A stretch of DNA of 64,000 bases from Notolepis coatsorum (GCA_963971535.1 OZ020587.1:163969140-164033139); one strand, 5' to 3'; counted from the first letter of the stretch, positions 33,393-46,102 are shown. The notes: generated by a model not told the origin, from the letters alone. A program made the numbers and translations.

Positions 33393-33917
33393 AGGGGCCT
33401 TTGTCCGAATACGCTGGCGATGTGGGGGGCGGGGCACTACGTGCCCACCTGGTGGGGTCTTGATGCTGGCATCATGGACTTCTCCGGGCCCCCATTCTAG
33501 GGAGTCCAGTCCTTTTGGTGGGTCTGGGTCTTCCTTCGTGCTCCGCTGCTACGGCCTTGCCACGGGGTTGGGTTTGCCCTTGACCCCGTGATTCTGGGGG
33601 CAGTAACGAGGTTGTTCCTCCGTTCGTTCCCGGGTGGCATGCGGGTTGTGCGTGTGTGTAGTCGTGGGGTCAAGCCACGGTCTGCTCACCCTGTGCGTTG
33701 AGTTGCTTGAGTGCCTCTTCGCACGGTCGGGTCCGTCGCCCTCCCGTGACGTCCCTAATAGGGGGGCTACCCTCCATTAGGGGGGGTCGGGGGGGCTCGG
33801 CCCTCCCTGTTCTGATGGTTTTGGGGGGCTGTCAGCGGGGTGTATTTGTCAGCCAAGTGGCTCCGCTTGGCCTCCCTTGTGCAGTAGTGATGCCAAGCTA
33901 AGCCACTAACGATACAG

Positions 33918-34212
33918 AACGTTAGGTTATGACTATAACCAAGTTCTGTTAGTTAGGGGCGATGCTTGGCATCAGACGGCCGCTGCAGCCCTTGTCCTCA
34001 CCTTGTGGTGAAAGCTTGGGAAGGAGGAGAGCAGGTGACCACACACCTGCTTATGAAGGTAAGCTGATGAGGGGTGTGGTCAGACTAATACTGGTATTAG
34101 AGGTACATTTGTGGTTTATTCAGTACGCGTGCACGTACGCGAGATAGTGCAGTAGTGATGCCAAGCATCGCCCCTAACTAACAGAACTTGGTTATAGTCA
34201 TAACCTAACGTT
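33918..34212. mobile_element. Module of about 295 bp with inverted ends at the inner edge of the left arm
   Basis: The unit begins AACGTTAGGTTATGACTATA and ends with the reverse complement, over about 55 bp. The centre repeats the outer terminal part of the palindrome (CAGCTTACC and CAGGTGTGTGG regions and the ACGCGTGCACGTACGCG block). It looks like a short MITE-like derivative or a terminal repeat of the larger element. Its partner is at 35303-35596. Confidence 0.65.
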
Positions 34213-34469
34213 AATAAAACCTTTTATATCAGCCTCTGGAGCAGATTGAAACATGAAATGAAAACCGATAGATTAGAACTTGGGCTTTTATTTGAACATC
34301 ATTCATTTTCCCTAATGTGCATTGACATTTAAAAAAGAAAAATGTCTTGTCCAGATACTTTTAAAGGGATTTCAAATAATAGGTCATTTGAATGTAATTT
34401 TGAATTTGTATACAGCAGTTGGGCTGTAAAAATACAGAGAATATATAGCAAATATCTGTAAAAAAAAAT

Positions 34470-35302
34470 TCACTGCTGAACTTTGTGTTCTGTCACTTAA
34501 TTGAAGGAGTTTGATTGTAATCATTTTGGAAAAACCTGTAGAATAACAGTGTTTCACTGCTGAACGAAGTTCTGTCACTTAATTGAATGAGTTTGATTGT
34601 AATAATTATGGGGAAACCTGTAAAATAACAGTGTTTCACTGCTGAACTTAAGTTATGTCACTTAATTGAAGGTGTTTCATCGTAAATGTAGGAAAAACCT
34701 GTGAAATAACAGTGTTTCACTGCTGAACTTTAAGTTCTGTCACTTAATTGAAGGAGTTTGATCGTAATAATTTAGGAAAATACTGTCAAATGACAGTATT
34801 TCACTGCTGAACTTTTAGTTATGTCACTTAATTGAAGGTGTTTCATCATAAATGTAGGAAAAACCTGCCAAATAACAGCGTTTCACTGCTGAACGAAGTT
34901 CTGTCACTTAATTGAAGGAGTTTGATTGTAATAATTATGGGTAAACCTGTAAAATAACAGTGTTTCACTGCTGAACTTAAGTTATGTCACTTAATTGAAG
35001 GTGTTTCATCGTAAATGTAGGAAAAACCTGTGAAATAACAGTGTTTCACTGCTGAACTTTAAGTTCTGTCACTTAATTGAAGGAGTTTGATCGTAATAAT
35101 TTAGGAAAATACTGTCAAATGACAGTATTTCACTGCTGAACTTTTAGTTATGTCACTTAATTGAAGGTGTTTCATCATAAATGTAGGAAAAACCTGCCAA
35201 ATAACAGCGTTTCACTGCTGAACGAAGTTCTGTCACTTAATTGAAGGAGTTTGATTGTAATAATTATGGGGAAACCTGTAAAATAACAGTGTTTCACTGC
35301 TG
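34470..35302. repeat. Satellite, monomers of about 82 bp in a four-monomer higher-order repeat
   Basis: About ten monomers begin CACTGCTGAAC and contain GTCACTTAATTGAAGG. Variant types recur in a fixed order: the form GCTGAACGAAGTTCTG reappears near 34556, 34886 and 35215, giving a higher-order period of about 330 bp. The array is the spacer of palindrome 2 and reappears at 40617-40905. Confidence 0.88.
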
Positions 35303-35596
35303 AACGTTAGGTTATGACTATAACCAAGTTCTGTTAGTTAGGGGCGATGCTTGGCATCGCTACTGCACTATCTCGCGTACGTGCACGCGTACTGAATAAA
35401 CCACAAATGTACCTCTAATACCAGTATTAGTCTGACCACACCCCTCATCAGCTTACCTTCATAAGCAGGTGTGTGGTCACCTGCTCTCCTCCTTCCCAAG
35501 CTTTCACCACAAGGTGAGGACAAGGGCTGCAGCGGCGTCCGATGCCAAGCATCGCCCCTAACTAACAGAACTTGGTTATAGTCATAACCTAACGTT
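35303..35596. mobile_element. Module of about 295 bp, right-arm partner
   Basis: Reverse-complement counterpart of 33918-34212, with the same AACGTTAGGTTATGAC ends. The left junction is directly in satellite sequence (CTGCTGAAC next to GTTAGG). Confidence 0.65.
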
Positions 35597-36120
35597 CTGT
35601 ATCGTTAGTGGCTTAGCTTGGCATCGCTACTGCACAAGGGAGGCCAAGCGGAGCCACTTGGCTGACAAATACACCCCGCTGACAGCCCCCAAAACCATCA
35701 GAACAGGGAGGGCCGAGCCCCCCCGACCCCCCCTAATGGAGGGTAGCCCCCTATTAGGGACGTCACGGGAGGGCGATGGACCCGACCGTGCGAAGAGGCA
35801 CTCAAGCAACTCAACGCACAGGGTGAGCAGACCGTGGCTTGACCCCACGACTACACACACGCACAACCCGCATGCCACCCGGGAACGAACGGAGGAACAA
35901 CCTCGTTACTGCCCCCAGAATCACGGGGTCAAGGGCAAACCCAACCCCGTGGCAAGGCCGTAGCAGCGGAGCACGAAGGAAGACCCAGACCCACCAAAAG
36001 GACTGGACTCCCTGGAATGGGGGCCCGGAGAAGTCCATGATGCCAGCATCAAGACCCCACCAGGTGGGCACGTAGCGCCCCGCCCCCCACATCGCCAGCG
36101 TATTCGGACAAAGGCCCCTC

Positions 36121-36225
36121 AGTTACTGCACCTGGTATTCCCAGGCGGAACCAACCAGGCCAGAACCTGCCCAGCTTCCGAGATCGGACGAGACCGGGCG
36201 TGTTCAGGGCGGTATGGCCGTAAGC
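36121..36225 (-). pseudogene. 5S-rRNA-like sequence with box C deletion (right arm)
   Basis: Mirror copy of 33287-33392. It carries the same internal deletion plus a few substitutions, so the deletion predates the palindrome or was copied with it. Confidence 0.82.
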
Positions 36226-36883
36226 CGAGCGGGCCCCGTCCCCCCAATAGTACACCGCCTGGCACACTGACCCTGCAGAATAGGCAGTCAGCATGGCCGT
36301 AAGCACACAAAAAAGGTTAACCAACGGAAGCAGGCAGCGCACCGGGAAAAACCAGGCAACAGGCTGTTAACCCTAGCCTGGAGACTGCGGACGAGACAGG
36401 CGCCAGAGGGGACAGCTGAACACAGCCGCCCCGGCGGAAGGAGCGTAAGCTGGCGGTGTTGCATGACCAAGCCTCCATTTAACAACCCCCACCCAGAGGG
36501 GTCGAGGCAGAGAAGGCTGACACGATTGGCAGACGTCATGAACGTGCAGGGGCACCCTCAAACGGTGAACCCGGGAGTTGACACTGCTCCAACACACCAG
36601 GGAATCAACCACCTCGGTGTTACCCAATGCGGTGGTTGTTCCTATAACCCCTCAAGAAAAAACTCCAAAACACACCTGCGGGTATACACCGGCTATACCG
36701 CAGTACAAGTGTTTCAGTTTCCAAAAAGGGTTAACCCAGGCCTACGGGTCGCAAACATCACTTCGGACCGGGCCTGGCGGTACGGGAAGCACAGGGTCAC
36801 CAGAGGAGGTCAAAAAACCACCCCCACAGGCCCCTCTTCGCCATGCGTGAGAGAGGAGCGAAAAATAATGGAGAACCAGCCCC

Positions 36884-37003
36884 TAAGCACACCGTACCTG
36901 GTATTCCCCGGCGGTCTCCCAACCAAGTACTAACCAGGACCAACCTGTGTAGCGGCCGAGATCCGACGAGATCGAGCGCGTACAGAATGGCATGGCTGTA
37001 AGC
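36884..37003 (-). pseudogene. 5S-rRNA-like sequence, near full length (right arm)
   Basis: Mirror copy of 32508-32627 with box C sequence retained. Same conclusion: 5S-derived and probably not a working rRNA gene. Confidence 0.8.
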
Positions 37004-40000
37004 CATGACGACAGTGCTGAGTAAAAACATACCCAACCAGGGTCTCCATAGCGCTTAACCCTGTGACACCCAGACCGACCTGGCATTTTTCCCCCTGAAA
37101 AAAGCCCAAGTCCCTCAGGGTACCAGAACAGCAGATCTGCATCCCCGGCGGACAACGGGTTCAACTGATCTGGACCAGCGTGACCAGAACCAGTCCCGTG
37201 CCCTAACCACGCCGACATGCCTACTCCAGGAGAAGGGCAGATATGCGTGTTGATCTTAACATGAAAAGAAGGCGCCACCCAGACGTCGGGACGAACCGCG
37301 CCTGGTGGCCCACCCCAAGGGCGTGAGACCCCACTACATATGTTCAGATCCATCCCGTCATCATCCCCCAGACATGAACGAGAATCCGTCGACAACCCAC
37401 CCAGGTCATGGGATGTGGTCGCCGGAAGAGGAAAAACCCCCATCTCAGTTGCTTTATAAAAACGCTGTTTCAACCACAAGCAACTAAGGCGTGCCAGTCA
37501 ATCGCCTGTTTACAGCGAGCTAGCACTATACGTGCGCGGGACACACCCCCATCAATGAACAGGCTATTTAGACCTGTCATTGAATCCCCAAGGCGCCCAG
37601 GGGAACGACAAGAGGGGTGTGACACTCCCTAACTCCAACACTTCTGGAATAGAAAGAAGGAAGCATCAACAGTATGTATCCCAGTCTACACAGCCGGGGT
37701 AAAAAATGTTCACATTTTTACATCCCACCACCCTCCCATAGGAAAGAGACGGGGATCCCCAGAGAGACTTCCCACGCGAGCTGTACAGATTGAAAAGAAT
37801 ATATTGCACCTTGAGCCATGTAAAAAACTGGTTTTAGGGCCTCCGGGGAAGAGGCACCGAACCCATACACACTCAATAAACGAATTGAATCGAATATACA
37901 TACAATAGAAAAGGACCCTTCTAGAGGGTCCACTCACTTTGACAATCTGAGGAGGAAGGCTCTGTACTCTGATGGAGGCTTCCTCACATGGAAGAAGGAG
38001 TCCGAACTCACAGAAGGCCTGAGTAGGCGCTTGGTGAGGAGGAGCCCTGACCACCCCCCCTGAAAACAGATCCATCACATGGACCTGAACAGCACACGGA
38101 AGTCCTACCAACAGAGACGCGCACGGTGACGTACTCTATGGCGGGGGAATTCCTGCGGTGCACACGCCCAATATACCAGGCCGTGGGACCAGGAACTCCC
38201 TCCCCCCCCCCCCCCCCCCCCCCCCCCCCCGTAACGTGCCGAACCGCCACGTGACGGGAACCTTGAAGGACAGGGGGTGTACCCCTGACCGACAGAACAA
38301 TGGGGAGAGGAAAGGTTACCAGTTCACCCCTTTACGACCCCACACCCATGATACGACGTAACGACAAAAAGAGAATATGACACAGTCATAGTCAGCTCTA
38401 TGAAGCGTTTCACAGCTCCACACAGCGCACGAGCTAACCTGCTATCTGATTTTTACTAAGGAAAAACACAGAATAGAGAGGGCTCTAAGAACCCCGGTCC
38501 AACATACACATGTGCTTCTGTGGCCAGTACAACCCAGTTGTAGGTCACATGACACACACAACCCATCATCACCTACAAAAAATGGCAAAAACACTCAACA
38601 GAGGAACGCCGTTTTTTTTCACAATGAGAGAATACATCATTCTTGATTAGTATCGACCACAGGCCTTGCTAAGCACACATGACAGCAACCAAACCAATTT
38701 CCCTTTAGGAAATAAGTTTCTCCAGCAGATTTAGCACAACCTCAGCAATCAAGCTGAGAGTTACATCGTATCCCTACCACACAAAAGACACAATTAATGC
38801 ACAACATGTCTGATAGGAGGTGATAAAGTCCCCAGGGAACCGGGGGGGGAAACACAATCCTCCTATTTTACCCTCAATACGGCCAGTTAAAACAGGAAAA
38901 CCTGTTAATGTGTGAACTCACTGTTCATTGTCATTACAGTCTGAGAAAGAACATTATTTTACTCACTCGTCACCAAGCATAGCTTCATAGGTTAGTTGCC
39001 TTAGTAGTGAGTACACGGTACACATAAACACCATGATGTTTCTCACACAACAACCAGATCAACACATCACGATCTGCACGGAGAAGCTAACTGCCAGTGA
39101 CAAAAACAGCTCACACACAACCCGCAACGTATCTCAAATGCATTGCAACAACACACGTTTTGGGAAAAAACACCGTTATTCACAATACATTTAGCAAGGT
39201 AAAACCAGAAGACGTGTTTATGAGGTCTGGCCAACCCCGTACCTGCCCGGAACGCAGATCAGCGAAGTGCAGTCACAAGCCACCGTAGAACACAGCCGTC
39301 CCGTGTTGTTCGATCCGGGCAGCGTCGCCGCTCCACCAGCCGCTACAGTCCTCTTTGTTGACGCAATCCCCGTCTAGGCTCAGGCAGGGTCGACGAACAT
39401 CCCCTGTCAAGGATGACGTCGTGGTCAAGAGTGTAAAACATGTTAAAATCAAAGCACGTTCAACAGAATAGCAACAAGCTAACGGCTGCTCCAACCATTC
39501 GGGTGCTATTGCTTCCGCTCGCGAGACGCCGATCTACGACGCACGCGATCAGGAGCGAGCTCCCGGCGGCGCGCGAGAAGCCAAGCTACCCCGCGCCAGG
39601 CCACCGACCGGCTAACCGTAAGCTATGAACATGTAAACAATGACATAACACTCACCCAGACAGGCCGCCGTTCTGAACCCTCCTCACTTTTTAAGAGAAA
39701 AGAGAAAACAAGACGTCAACACCGCTTCACAACGGTGACAATAACACGTCCGGCGGAATCAGCACAGTACCAACTGGCCTGTATAGCTAACTTTGAACAT
39801 GAATCTGCCGCTATCGCACATTACATGCACATATCCCCTCGTGAAGGAATACTCTCATTTGGATATGAAAGATGGGGTCTTAACACGGTGACAGAGAGAA
39901 TCCACTCGTCCAGAACACACAGGGATCACCAGTGTCAATGGTCGCGGCCCACTAGTTAAAACTATAATGGTCGCCAGACCAAGGCCTTCTGTCGCCTAGA

Positions 40001-40616
40001 CGGCTAAACAAAGGACCCTAGCCTGGGGCCGGTTTCCATAAACTTTGTCAAGTAGCCCCCATAGCACTAACAGACAAGTGGAGCCCGCCAGCAAACACTA
40101 CTCACCCAACCTGGAACGCACCGCTCCTCACAACAGCGGCATGTCCGACAGTTCAGCTGTGGCCTGACAGGTTTCACCCCAACAAACACAGCAAGGAACT
40201 GCAGTTGAGAAGCATGCAGCGGCGTGCTCCCAATACGAAAACCGGTGGAGGGTTTGTAGAATGATCATCATCTTCTAGACACTCCAGTACGAAGACAATA
40301 TCGCCGTATTTTCTCGAAAATAGTGAGAGAGAAAATAAAGATATGATGTCAACGTATCCTTGTTTCCCAAGCTGTTCCTAATCCAATTTCTTCCATCATG
40401 GTGTCAAGTGTGGGGATCTACCGAGGCACCTCTTCCTTGTGGTGAAAGCGAGAAGGAGGAGAGCAGGTGACCACACACCTGCTTATGAAGGTAAGCTGAT
40501 GAGGGGTGTGGTCAGACTAATACTGGTATTAGAGGTACATTTGTGGTTTATTCAGTACGCGTGCACGTACGCGAGATAGTGCAGTAGCGATGCCAAGCTA
40601 AGCCACTAACGATACA

Positions 40617-40905
40617 GAACTTAAGTTATGTCACTTAATTGAAGGTGTTTCATCGTAAATGTAGGAAAAACCTGTGAAATAACAGTGTTTCACTGCTGAA
40701 CTTTAAGTTCTGTCACTTAATTGAAGAGTTTGATCGTAATAATTTAGGAAAATACTGTCAAATGACAGTATTTCACTGCTGAACTTTTAGTTATGTCACT
40801 TAATTGAAGGTGTTTCATCATAAATGTAGGAAAAACCTGTGAAATAACAGTGTTTCACTGCTGAACTTTAAGTTCTGTCACTTTATTGAAGGAGTTTGAT
40901 CGTAT
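40617..40905. repeat. Satellite array right of palindrome 2
   Basis: About three and a half monomers of the 82-bp satellite start directly at the outer end of the palindrome (CGATACAGAAC next to TTAAGTTATG). Combined with the inner junction CTGCTGAAC/GTTAGG, this places the right element inside one satellite array. Confidence 0.88.
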
Positions 40906-41444
40906 TTTTTTTAAATACTGAAAGTTGCCTTATTTTCACATTCAGTAAAATGATGAGTATCTTATGTGTTTTTACATACAATTCAATGTAATTTAACATT
41001 CAACACAATTAAGCAAATACATGTATTTAAAAATAATTACCTGTAGAATAACTGAAGGTTTTTACTGTTTTTTAATTATATTATTCTCTTTTTTAACATT
41101 ATTTAACATTACATTTAAAGTTTAACAGCAAAAAAACAGAAAGTTGCCTTATTTTCACATACAGTAAAATGATGTATATTCTAGGTGTTTTACATGTAAT
41201 TTAACATTCAAGACAATTAAGCAATGGAATAATCCTGTAAAAAAAAGATAATTTCTTATTAAATCAATCTACAGATTACAACCTTTATTTAATGGTTAAT
41301 ATTTGTATTAAAGGTTATTTACTGTATTTTTATGGAATTTCCTGTATTTTTATGGGATTTACACTTAAAGTAGAAAAACAAAAGTAATCTGTAAAATAAT
41401 ACATTGAAAGTCCCGTAAAAATACATTTTTTTTAAGAGTGTAAT
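40906..41444. other. AT-rich interval before copy B
   Basis: Short repeated AT-rich motifs occur (GAAAGTTGCCTTATTTTCAC appears twice, near 40919 and 41139). There is a T-rich end (TTTTTTTTAAGAGTGTAATG) of the kind seen at ends of fish MITEs. No gene was seen. Confidence 0.5.
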
Positions 41445-41907
41445 GTTAGCTAGCATGCTAGCTAGCTAACGTTAGTAGCTATAATAATATGCATCACTAT
41501 TTGCTCAAACAAGCTCCAAACTATTTGCCACGGCACAGAGATAACATTTAGTCAAACGATAACAGCCCGGTGATGGTATCTGAACGGAATCATACTATTC
41601 CCATAAGAACTCACTTACCAGTTAAGTATACCATCTAGCATGTTAGCTAATAATGCTAACAAGCTTCGTTCTAGCCTACTAGTTGCCACCACGGTAATAA
41701 TTCACAAAGTAGCATGTAGTCAAACGATGACAGCAAGATTATGGTATGTGAATGGCATAATACATAATATTGTCAATGACTTACCAAGGAGTTTGGCTCA
41801 GACTATTTGTCAAGCCAGTCAGTGAAGACACCATCCATCGCGCCAAAGTTACGTTTGAATACCTCAAGTCCCGTGAGATCTTCTAGGTCTCGCGAGTTGC
41901 TTAGGAC

Positions 41908-43093
41908 CAGTGATGCCACAGATTACTTGTAAAAGTAATCCGATTACTGATTACTGATTACTCCTTTAAAAAGTAATCCAAGTTACTTTACTGATTACTT
42001 GATTATCAGAGTAACTTAGTTACTTTGAAAGTAACTAGGTTACGAAGTCGTCGTCGTTCCCCCAACCGTTTTTTTTAAACGCTTTATTGAAAGTGCATAA
42101 ATTGTTTTTAACTTGTTTCTCTGCACATAACGTAAATTGTTAAACTAGTGCTTCAGCTTCTGTACCATCAAGTATGGTAAAGCAACAGTCTATGATGCTC
42201 ACAGCATTAGAGCAGCCAGCCAGTGGTTTTACAAAACCAGTGTATCCATTCACATCTAACAAATGCAGGCTGAACTATTCAATTATATCAACTGTAACTA
42301 TTAAATTGTTTTTATAAATGTCTCTCTATAAACATACAATCAGTCTCTCTTTAACATGTAAATTAACTGTAAATCTGGCAAATAAGAGCTTTTGCTCTGC
42401 CACCATCAAATATACATTAATCAAAAGGGAAAGAAACAATCTCTCTCTTTTGCTGTCGGCTAGTGTTGTGATTCCAGATGCTTTCAATGCAATTGGATGT
42501 GCTGTTTTTAGCGGTAGACAGTATTTTGTTTCCTCCGCATATGAACGTGAAGTAGTGACTGAGGCCCCGTTTAGACAAGCGTTTTTGGGATGGAAGTCTG
42601 AACAGAAACTCACTTTTAATTTTGCCAAGCGTTTTGGGGTGGAATTCTCCGACGACGGAGCCCTGCTGTCACACGATTGGCGCATATGTCACATGACGTG
42701 CTGTGAAGACCCGCCCTACTCTGCCTCTGATTCGCAGACTGTGGATGGGGAATGTGATTGTACCAAAGCAGAGTCACTCACAGACAGAGTGTCCAGTCAC
42801 GCCGCAGGACACATTCTTGTGTAACCCTTTCACTGCCACACTACGTCACTCCCAAAAGAAAAACAGCACAAAATGTATTTTTGACTGTCGAAAACGAAAT
42901 AAAATACTGCATTCCGCCTGCATTATGAATTTATGATGAGATAGTAACGAAATAGTAACGCACAGCCACTTGGACAAGTAACTGCAATCAGATTACTGGC
43001 TTTTAAAGATTAACGCGTTAGATTACTATTTTCGGGGGAAAGTAATCAGATTACAATAACGCGTTACTTAGTAACGCGTTACCGGCATCACTG
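41908..43093. mobile_element. hAT-type non-autonomous DNA transposon, unique to copy B
   Basis: The 1186-bp element has inverted ends CAGTGATGCC and GGCATCACTG, flanked by an 8-bp duplication CTTAGGAC (41900-41907 and 43094-43101). Copy A has the single uninterrupted CTTAGGAC at 6185-6192. Eight-base duplications and CAGTG ends are hallmarks of hAT. The subterminal regions are rich in GTAATC motifs. An open frame at 42318-42824 has no transposase feature, so the element is probably non-autonomous. Confidence 0.92.
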
Positions 43094-43442
43094 CTTAGGA
43101 CTATACCCTCTCGAAGGGGAGGGGAGGGGGAGGAGGGGAGGGGGAATCTACTAAATTGATTCAACGACAGTTTTTCAAATGTTGAAATGGTATCTGTAAT
43201 TAAATATTGAATCAACATAGCTTTTTCAACCTCAACCAAAAATAACCAATCTGACTGTACATTGGAGGTGGTTGGGTGGGTGGGGGGGTTGGGTAGGAGG
43301 GGTGGGTGGGGGACACTGTACAACTGTACATAAATATTACAGTGACAGTCCAGTTGAGTTAATGGATGGAGGGGGGGGGGGGGGGGCGTTGACTTGCAAC
43401 GGATGGACTATAGTGCAGCAATGCAAGTTCAATTCACAGTTA

Positions 43443-44121
43443 TTACTACAGACCGGTGGCACTCACCTCTGTGGTCATGAAATGTTTCGAGAGGCTGGTC
43501 AAGGACCACATTTGTGCCTCCCTCCCCAGTGATATGGACCCTATGCAATTTGGATACAGGACAAACAGGTCCACTGACGACGCGGTCTCCCAGGTACTGC
43601 ACAGCACCCTCTCTCACCTTGACCGTCAGAAGGGGGGCTATATAAAGGCGGTTAGGTGGCCGAGCGGAGATTGCGTTCGTCACCAGCCCCGGAGCTGAGC
43701 TGGATTTGCCTGTTCGAATCCAGCTCACAGCTCCGGGGTTGTCACCAGCTTGGCTGGCCGTCTGCACTGATACAATTGGCTGTATCAGAGGGTGGGAGAA
43801 GCTGGCGGGGTAGGTCCGGGTCGTTGTAAACAGCGACTCCTACAGTTCGGTCGGGGCGCCTGCTAAGCGCGGATTGGACGTGAGGGGGATAGTGTGGTCC
43901 TCCCACACGCTACGCCCTCTCAATGAGAATCCGCGCTGCCAGGTGAAAAGAAGCGGTGATTGGCTGGACGTGTGTCGGAGGAAGCACGTGGTAGCCTCCA
44001 CTCTCCCAGATGATCTGACTGTGGGGGGTAAGTGCGCAGCGACCAGGAAGGGACTGGGAATTGGCATACGACTAACATTGGGATGGGAGAAAATCGCGGA
44101 AAATGGAGGGGGAAAAAGACC

Positions 44122-44152
<31 letters not shown>

Positions 44153-45558
44153 AGGGGGGCTATGTGAGACTGTTGTTCATACAGCTCAGCGTTCAACACC
44201 ATAGTCCCCACCAGACTGGTGGACAAGCTGATCGAGCTGGGTCTGAGCTCCGCCCTGAGCGCCTGGGTACTGGACTTTCTGAGTGAAAGACCCCAGGCGG
44301 TCAGGGTGGGGGGTCAGACCTCCAACACCATCACCCTGAGCATCGGGTCCCCCCAGGGCTGTGTTCTGAGCCCCCTGCTGTACTCACTCTACACACACGA
44401 TTGTGTGGCCAAGTTCAGCTCCAACTCCATAGTGAAGTTCGCAGATGACACGGTGGTGGTGGGGCTGATCTCGGACAACGACGAGAAGGCCTACCGGGAG
44501 GAGGTTGAGGTACTGGAACGCTGGTGCCAGGACAACAGCCTGCTCCTGAACATTGGTAAAAACCAAGGAGCTGATCATGGATTATAGGAGAGGACAGCAG
44601 GAGACACACACACCACTGATGATTAACGGGGCTACCGTGGACAGGGTGAGCAGCTTTAAGTACCTGGGGGTCCACATCTCAGAGGATCTGACATGGTCAA
44701 CACACATAGACACAGTAGTAAAGAAGGCGAAACAGCGCCTCTACCACCTGAGACAGTTAAGGAAGTTCAGAGTATCGGGGAAGATACTCCAGTCCTTCTA
44801 CTCAGGAGCTGTAGAGAGCATCTTGACTGGAAACATCACTGCCTGGTATGGAAACAGCACGGCACAGGACAAGAAGGCCCTACAGAGAGTGGTGCGCTCA
44901 GCCGAGCGTACCACGGGTATTGCACTACCTCCCCTGCAGGTTCTATACAACAAGAGGTGCAAATCCAGAGCCTGCAGAATAATGAAAGACCCCCACCACC
45001 CCAATAACAGCCTGTTTCAGCTGCTGAGGTCAGGCAGACGCCTGCGAACCCCAGCTACTATAGGACAGAGAGGCTTAGGCTCAGCTTCTTCCCCCATGCA
45101 GGCCATCAGAGTCTTGAACAATGAACATTGAGTACCACAGAACACTGAACTATCCACACATAAGCACACATGAGCACACACACGACACGCACGATGTGCA
45201 CGCTCACACACTAGCAGCCACTTTGACACTTTAACATGAGCGGGCACACACTCATGCCGCACACACCCACACTTATTGCCAAAAGGAAAGGCCACTTTAG
45301 TATTAGCAACAGTAACAGTGTATTGCACTACCAAAGCTACCTAGCATGTCCTATATACTCTGTAAATAACTATGTACAAATGCCGAGATGTCACACCATG
45401 TTGCCTGTTACCTGTTTATTGCACAATGTTTTTTGTATTGGATTCTATTATATGTTGTACCACTGTATTGCACATCGTTGCGGGCAAGACCACCCGCATT
45501 TCATTGTATACTCGTATGCCGTGACAAATAAAACTCTTGACTTGACTTGACTTGACTT
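43443..45558 (+). mobile_element. LINE, CR1/L2 type, 5'-truncated, split by a SINE (copy B)
   Basis: LINE sequence runs 43443-43641 and 44164-45558. Translated motifs include [35 protein letters not shown], the catalytic FADD and SFKYLGVHISEDLTWSTH. The last frame ends with a stop near 45131. A 3' UTR follows with AATAAAACTCTTGACTTGAC and a TTGAC repeat tail. Frameshifts near 44180-44260 and 44570 make it inactive. Confidence 0.88.
43642..44149 (+). mobile_element. tRNA-derived SINE insertion unique to copy B
   Basis: The tRNA-like head has GTGGCCGAGCGG (A box) and GTTCGAATCC (B box). The body ends in a long A run at about 44122-44149. The target duplication AGAAGGGGGGCTAT lies at 43628-43641 and 44150-44163. 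Copy A has the empty site near 6717. It is the same family as the antisense SINE at 19576-20066. Confidence 0.93.
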
Positions 45559-45624
45559 ATTGTTGTAATGGAGAAGTGCGGGAGTTTATGTCACAGGGGT
45601 TGGGGACGGGGTGTGCGAGGGTGT

Positions 45625-45656
<32 letters not shown>

Positions 45657-46063
45657 TCTGTATGTGAATGAGTTCCAAGGCCTCGGCAGAACGGCATGCT
45701 CAAATCAGCCATTTCCCCCTCTGATAAGCATCTTCCCAGATCTCCTATAAGAAGGGAGAGAGGAAAGAAAGAGACGTTCTGGCAGTGGCGTCTCTGCTAC
45801 AGGCTCCCTTCTTCATTCCAAGGCCTCTCGTCCTTCACCATCCGTGACCCGTGGGTTTGAGAAACGTCTCATGTAAATTGACAAAGTGAGTCATTGTACC
45901 ACCAAATTCAGGCTGGGTTGACACGAGGACAGAAAGTCTGACGTTTCAACCCGACGTGCATCACTGTGTGACAAGACTCGAGGTGTTTTTCGTGAGGCTT
46001 ACTGGAACACTCCGAAAATATGTTTATTTGCCATCTTCCCCAGAGTCAAACTAGAAGATGGAT
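45559..46063. other. Copy-B-only segment after the LINE
   Basis: About 500 bp with a (TG)n run at about 45622-45656. It contains no recognised gene. It is missing from copy A together with the LINE 3' end. Confidence 0.6.
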
Positions 46064-46102
46064 ATCAATTTCATCTCTGTGCGTCAGAGTTAATTTTTTT
46101 AC

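Larger units (their letters stand above)
28842..40620. repeat. Giant inverted repeat (palindrome 2) of GC-rich elements
   Basis: The left arm 28842-34212 is repeated as the reverse complement at 35303-40620. The spacer is satellite DNA. Within the left arm, the segment 28842-33920 has its own inverted ends of about 42 bp (GTTCTGTATCGTTAGTGGC outward). The arms differ by substitutions, homopolymer lengths and an absence of about 60 bp on the right (near 39604-39610, opposite about 29855-29915), so they are separate sequences. Open frames in the arms are mirrored and lack recognisable domains. The element type is not recognised; the arrangement of inverted ends might fit a DIRS-like or large non-autonomous DNA element. 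Confidence 0.9.

Noticed and set aside
33270-33400. Functional 5S rRNA gene
   Set aside because: The box C region is deleted and no terminator T run follows.
31399-33463. Several open frames of 70-210 codons in the arms of palindrome 2
   Set aside because: They occur on both strands of GC-rich DNA, overlap the 5S-like blocks and show no protein motif. Their conservation between arms follows simply from the inverted duplication.
42318-42824. 168-codon open frame inside the hAT-type element as a transposase
   Set aside because: It is far shorter than hAT transposases and has no BED finger or dimerisation motif.
43655-43735. tRNA gene suggested by the A and B boxes
   Set aside because: It lacks a proper cloverleaf and is followed by a SINE body with poly-A and a target duplication, so it is a SINE head. 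The same applies to about 19190-19264 and 57794-57868.
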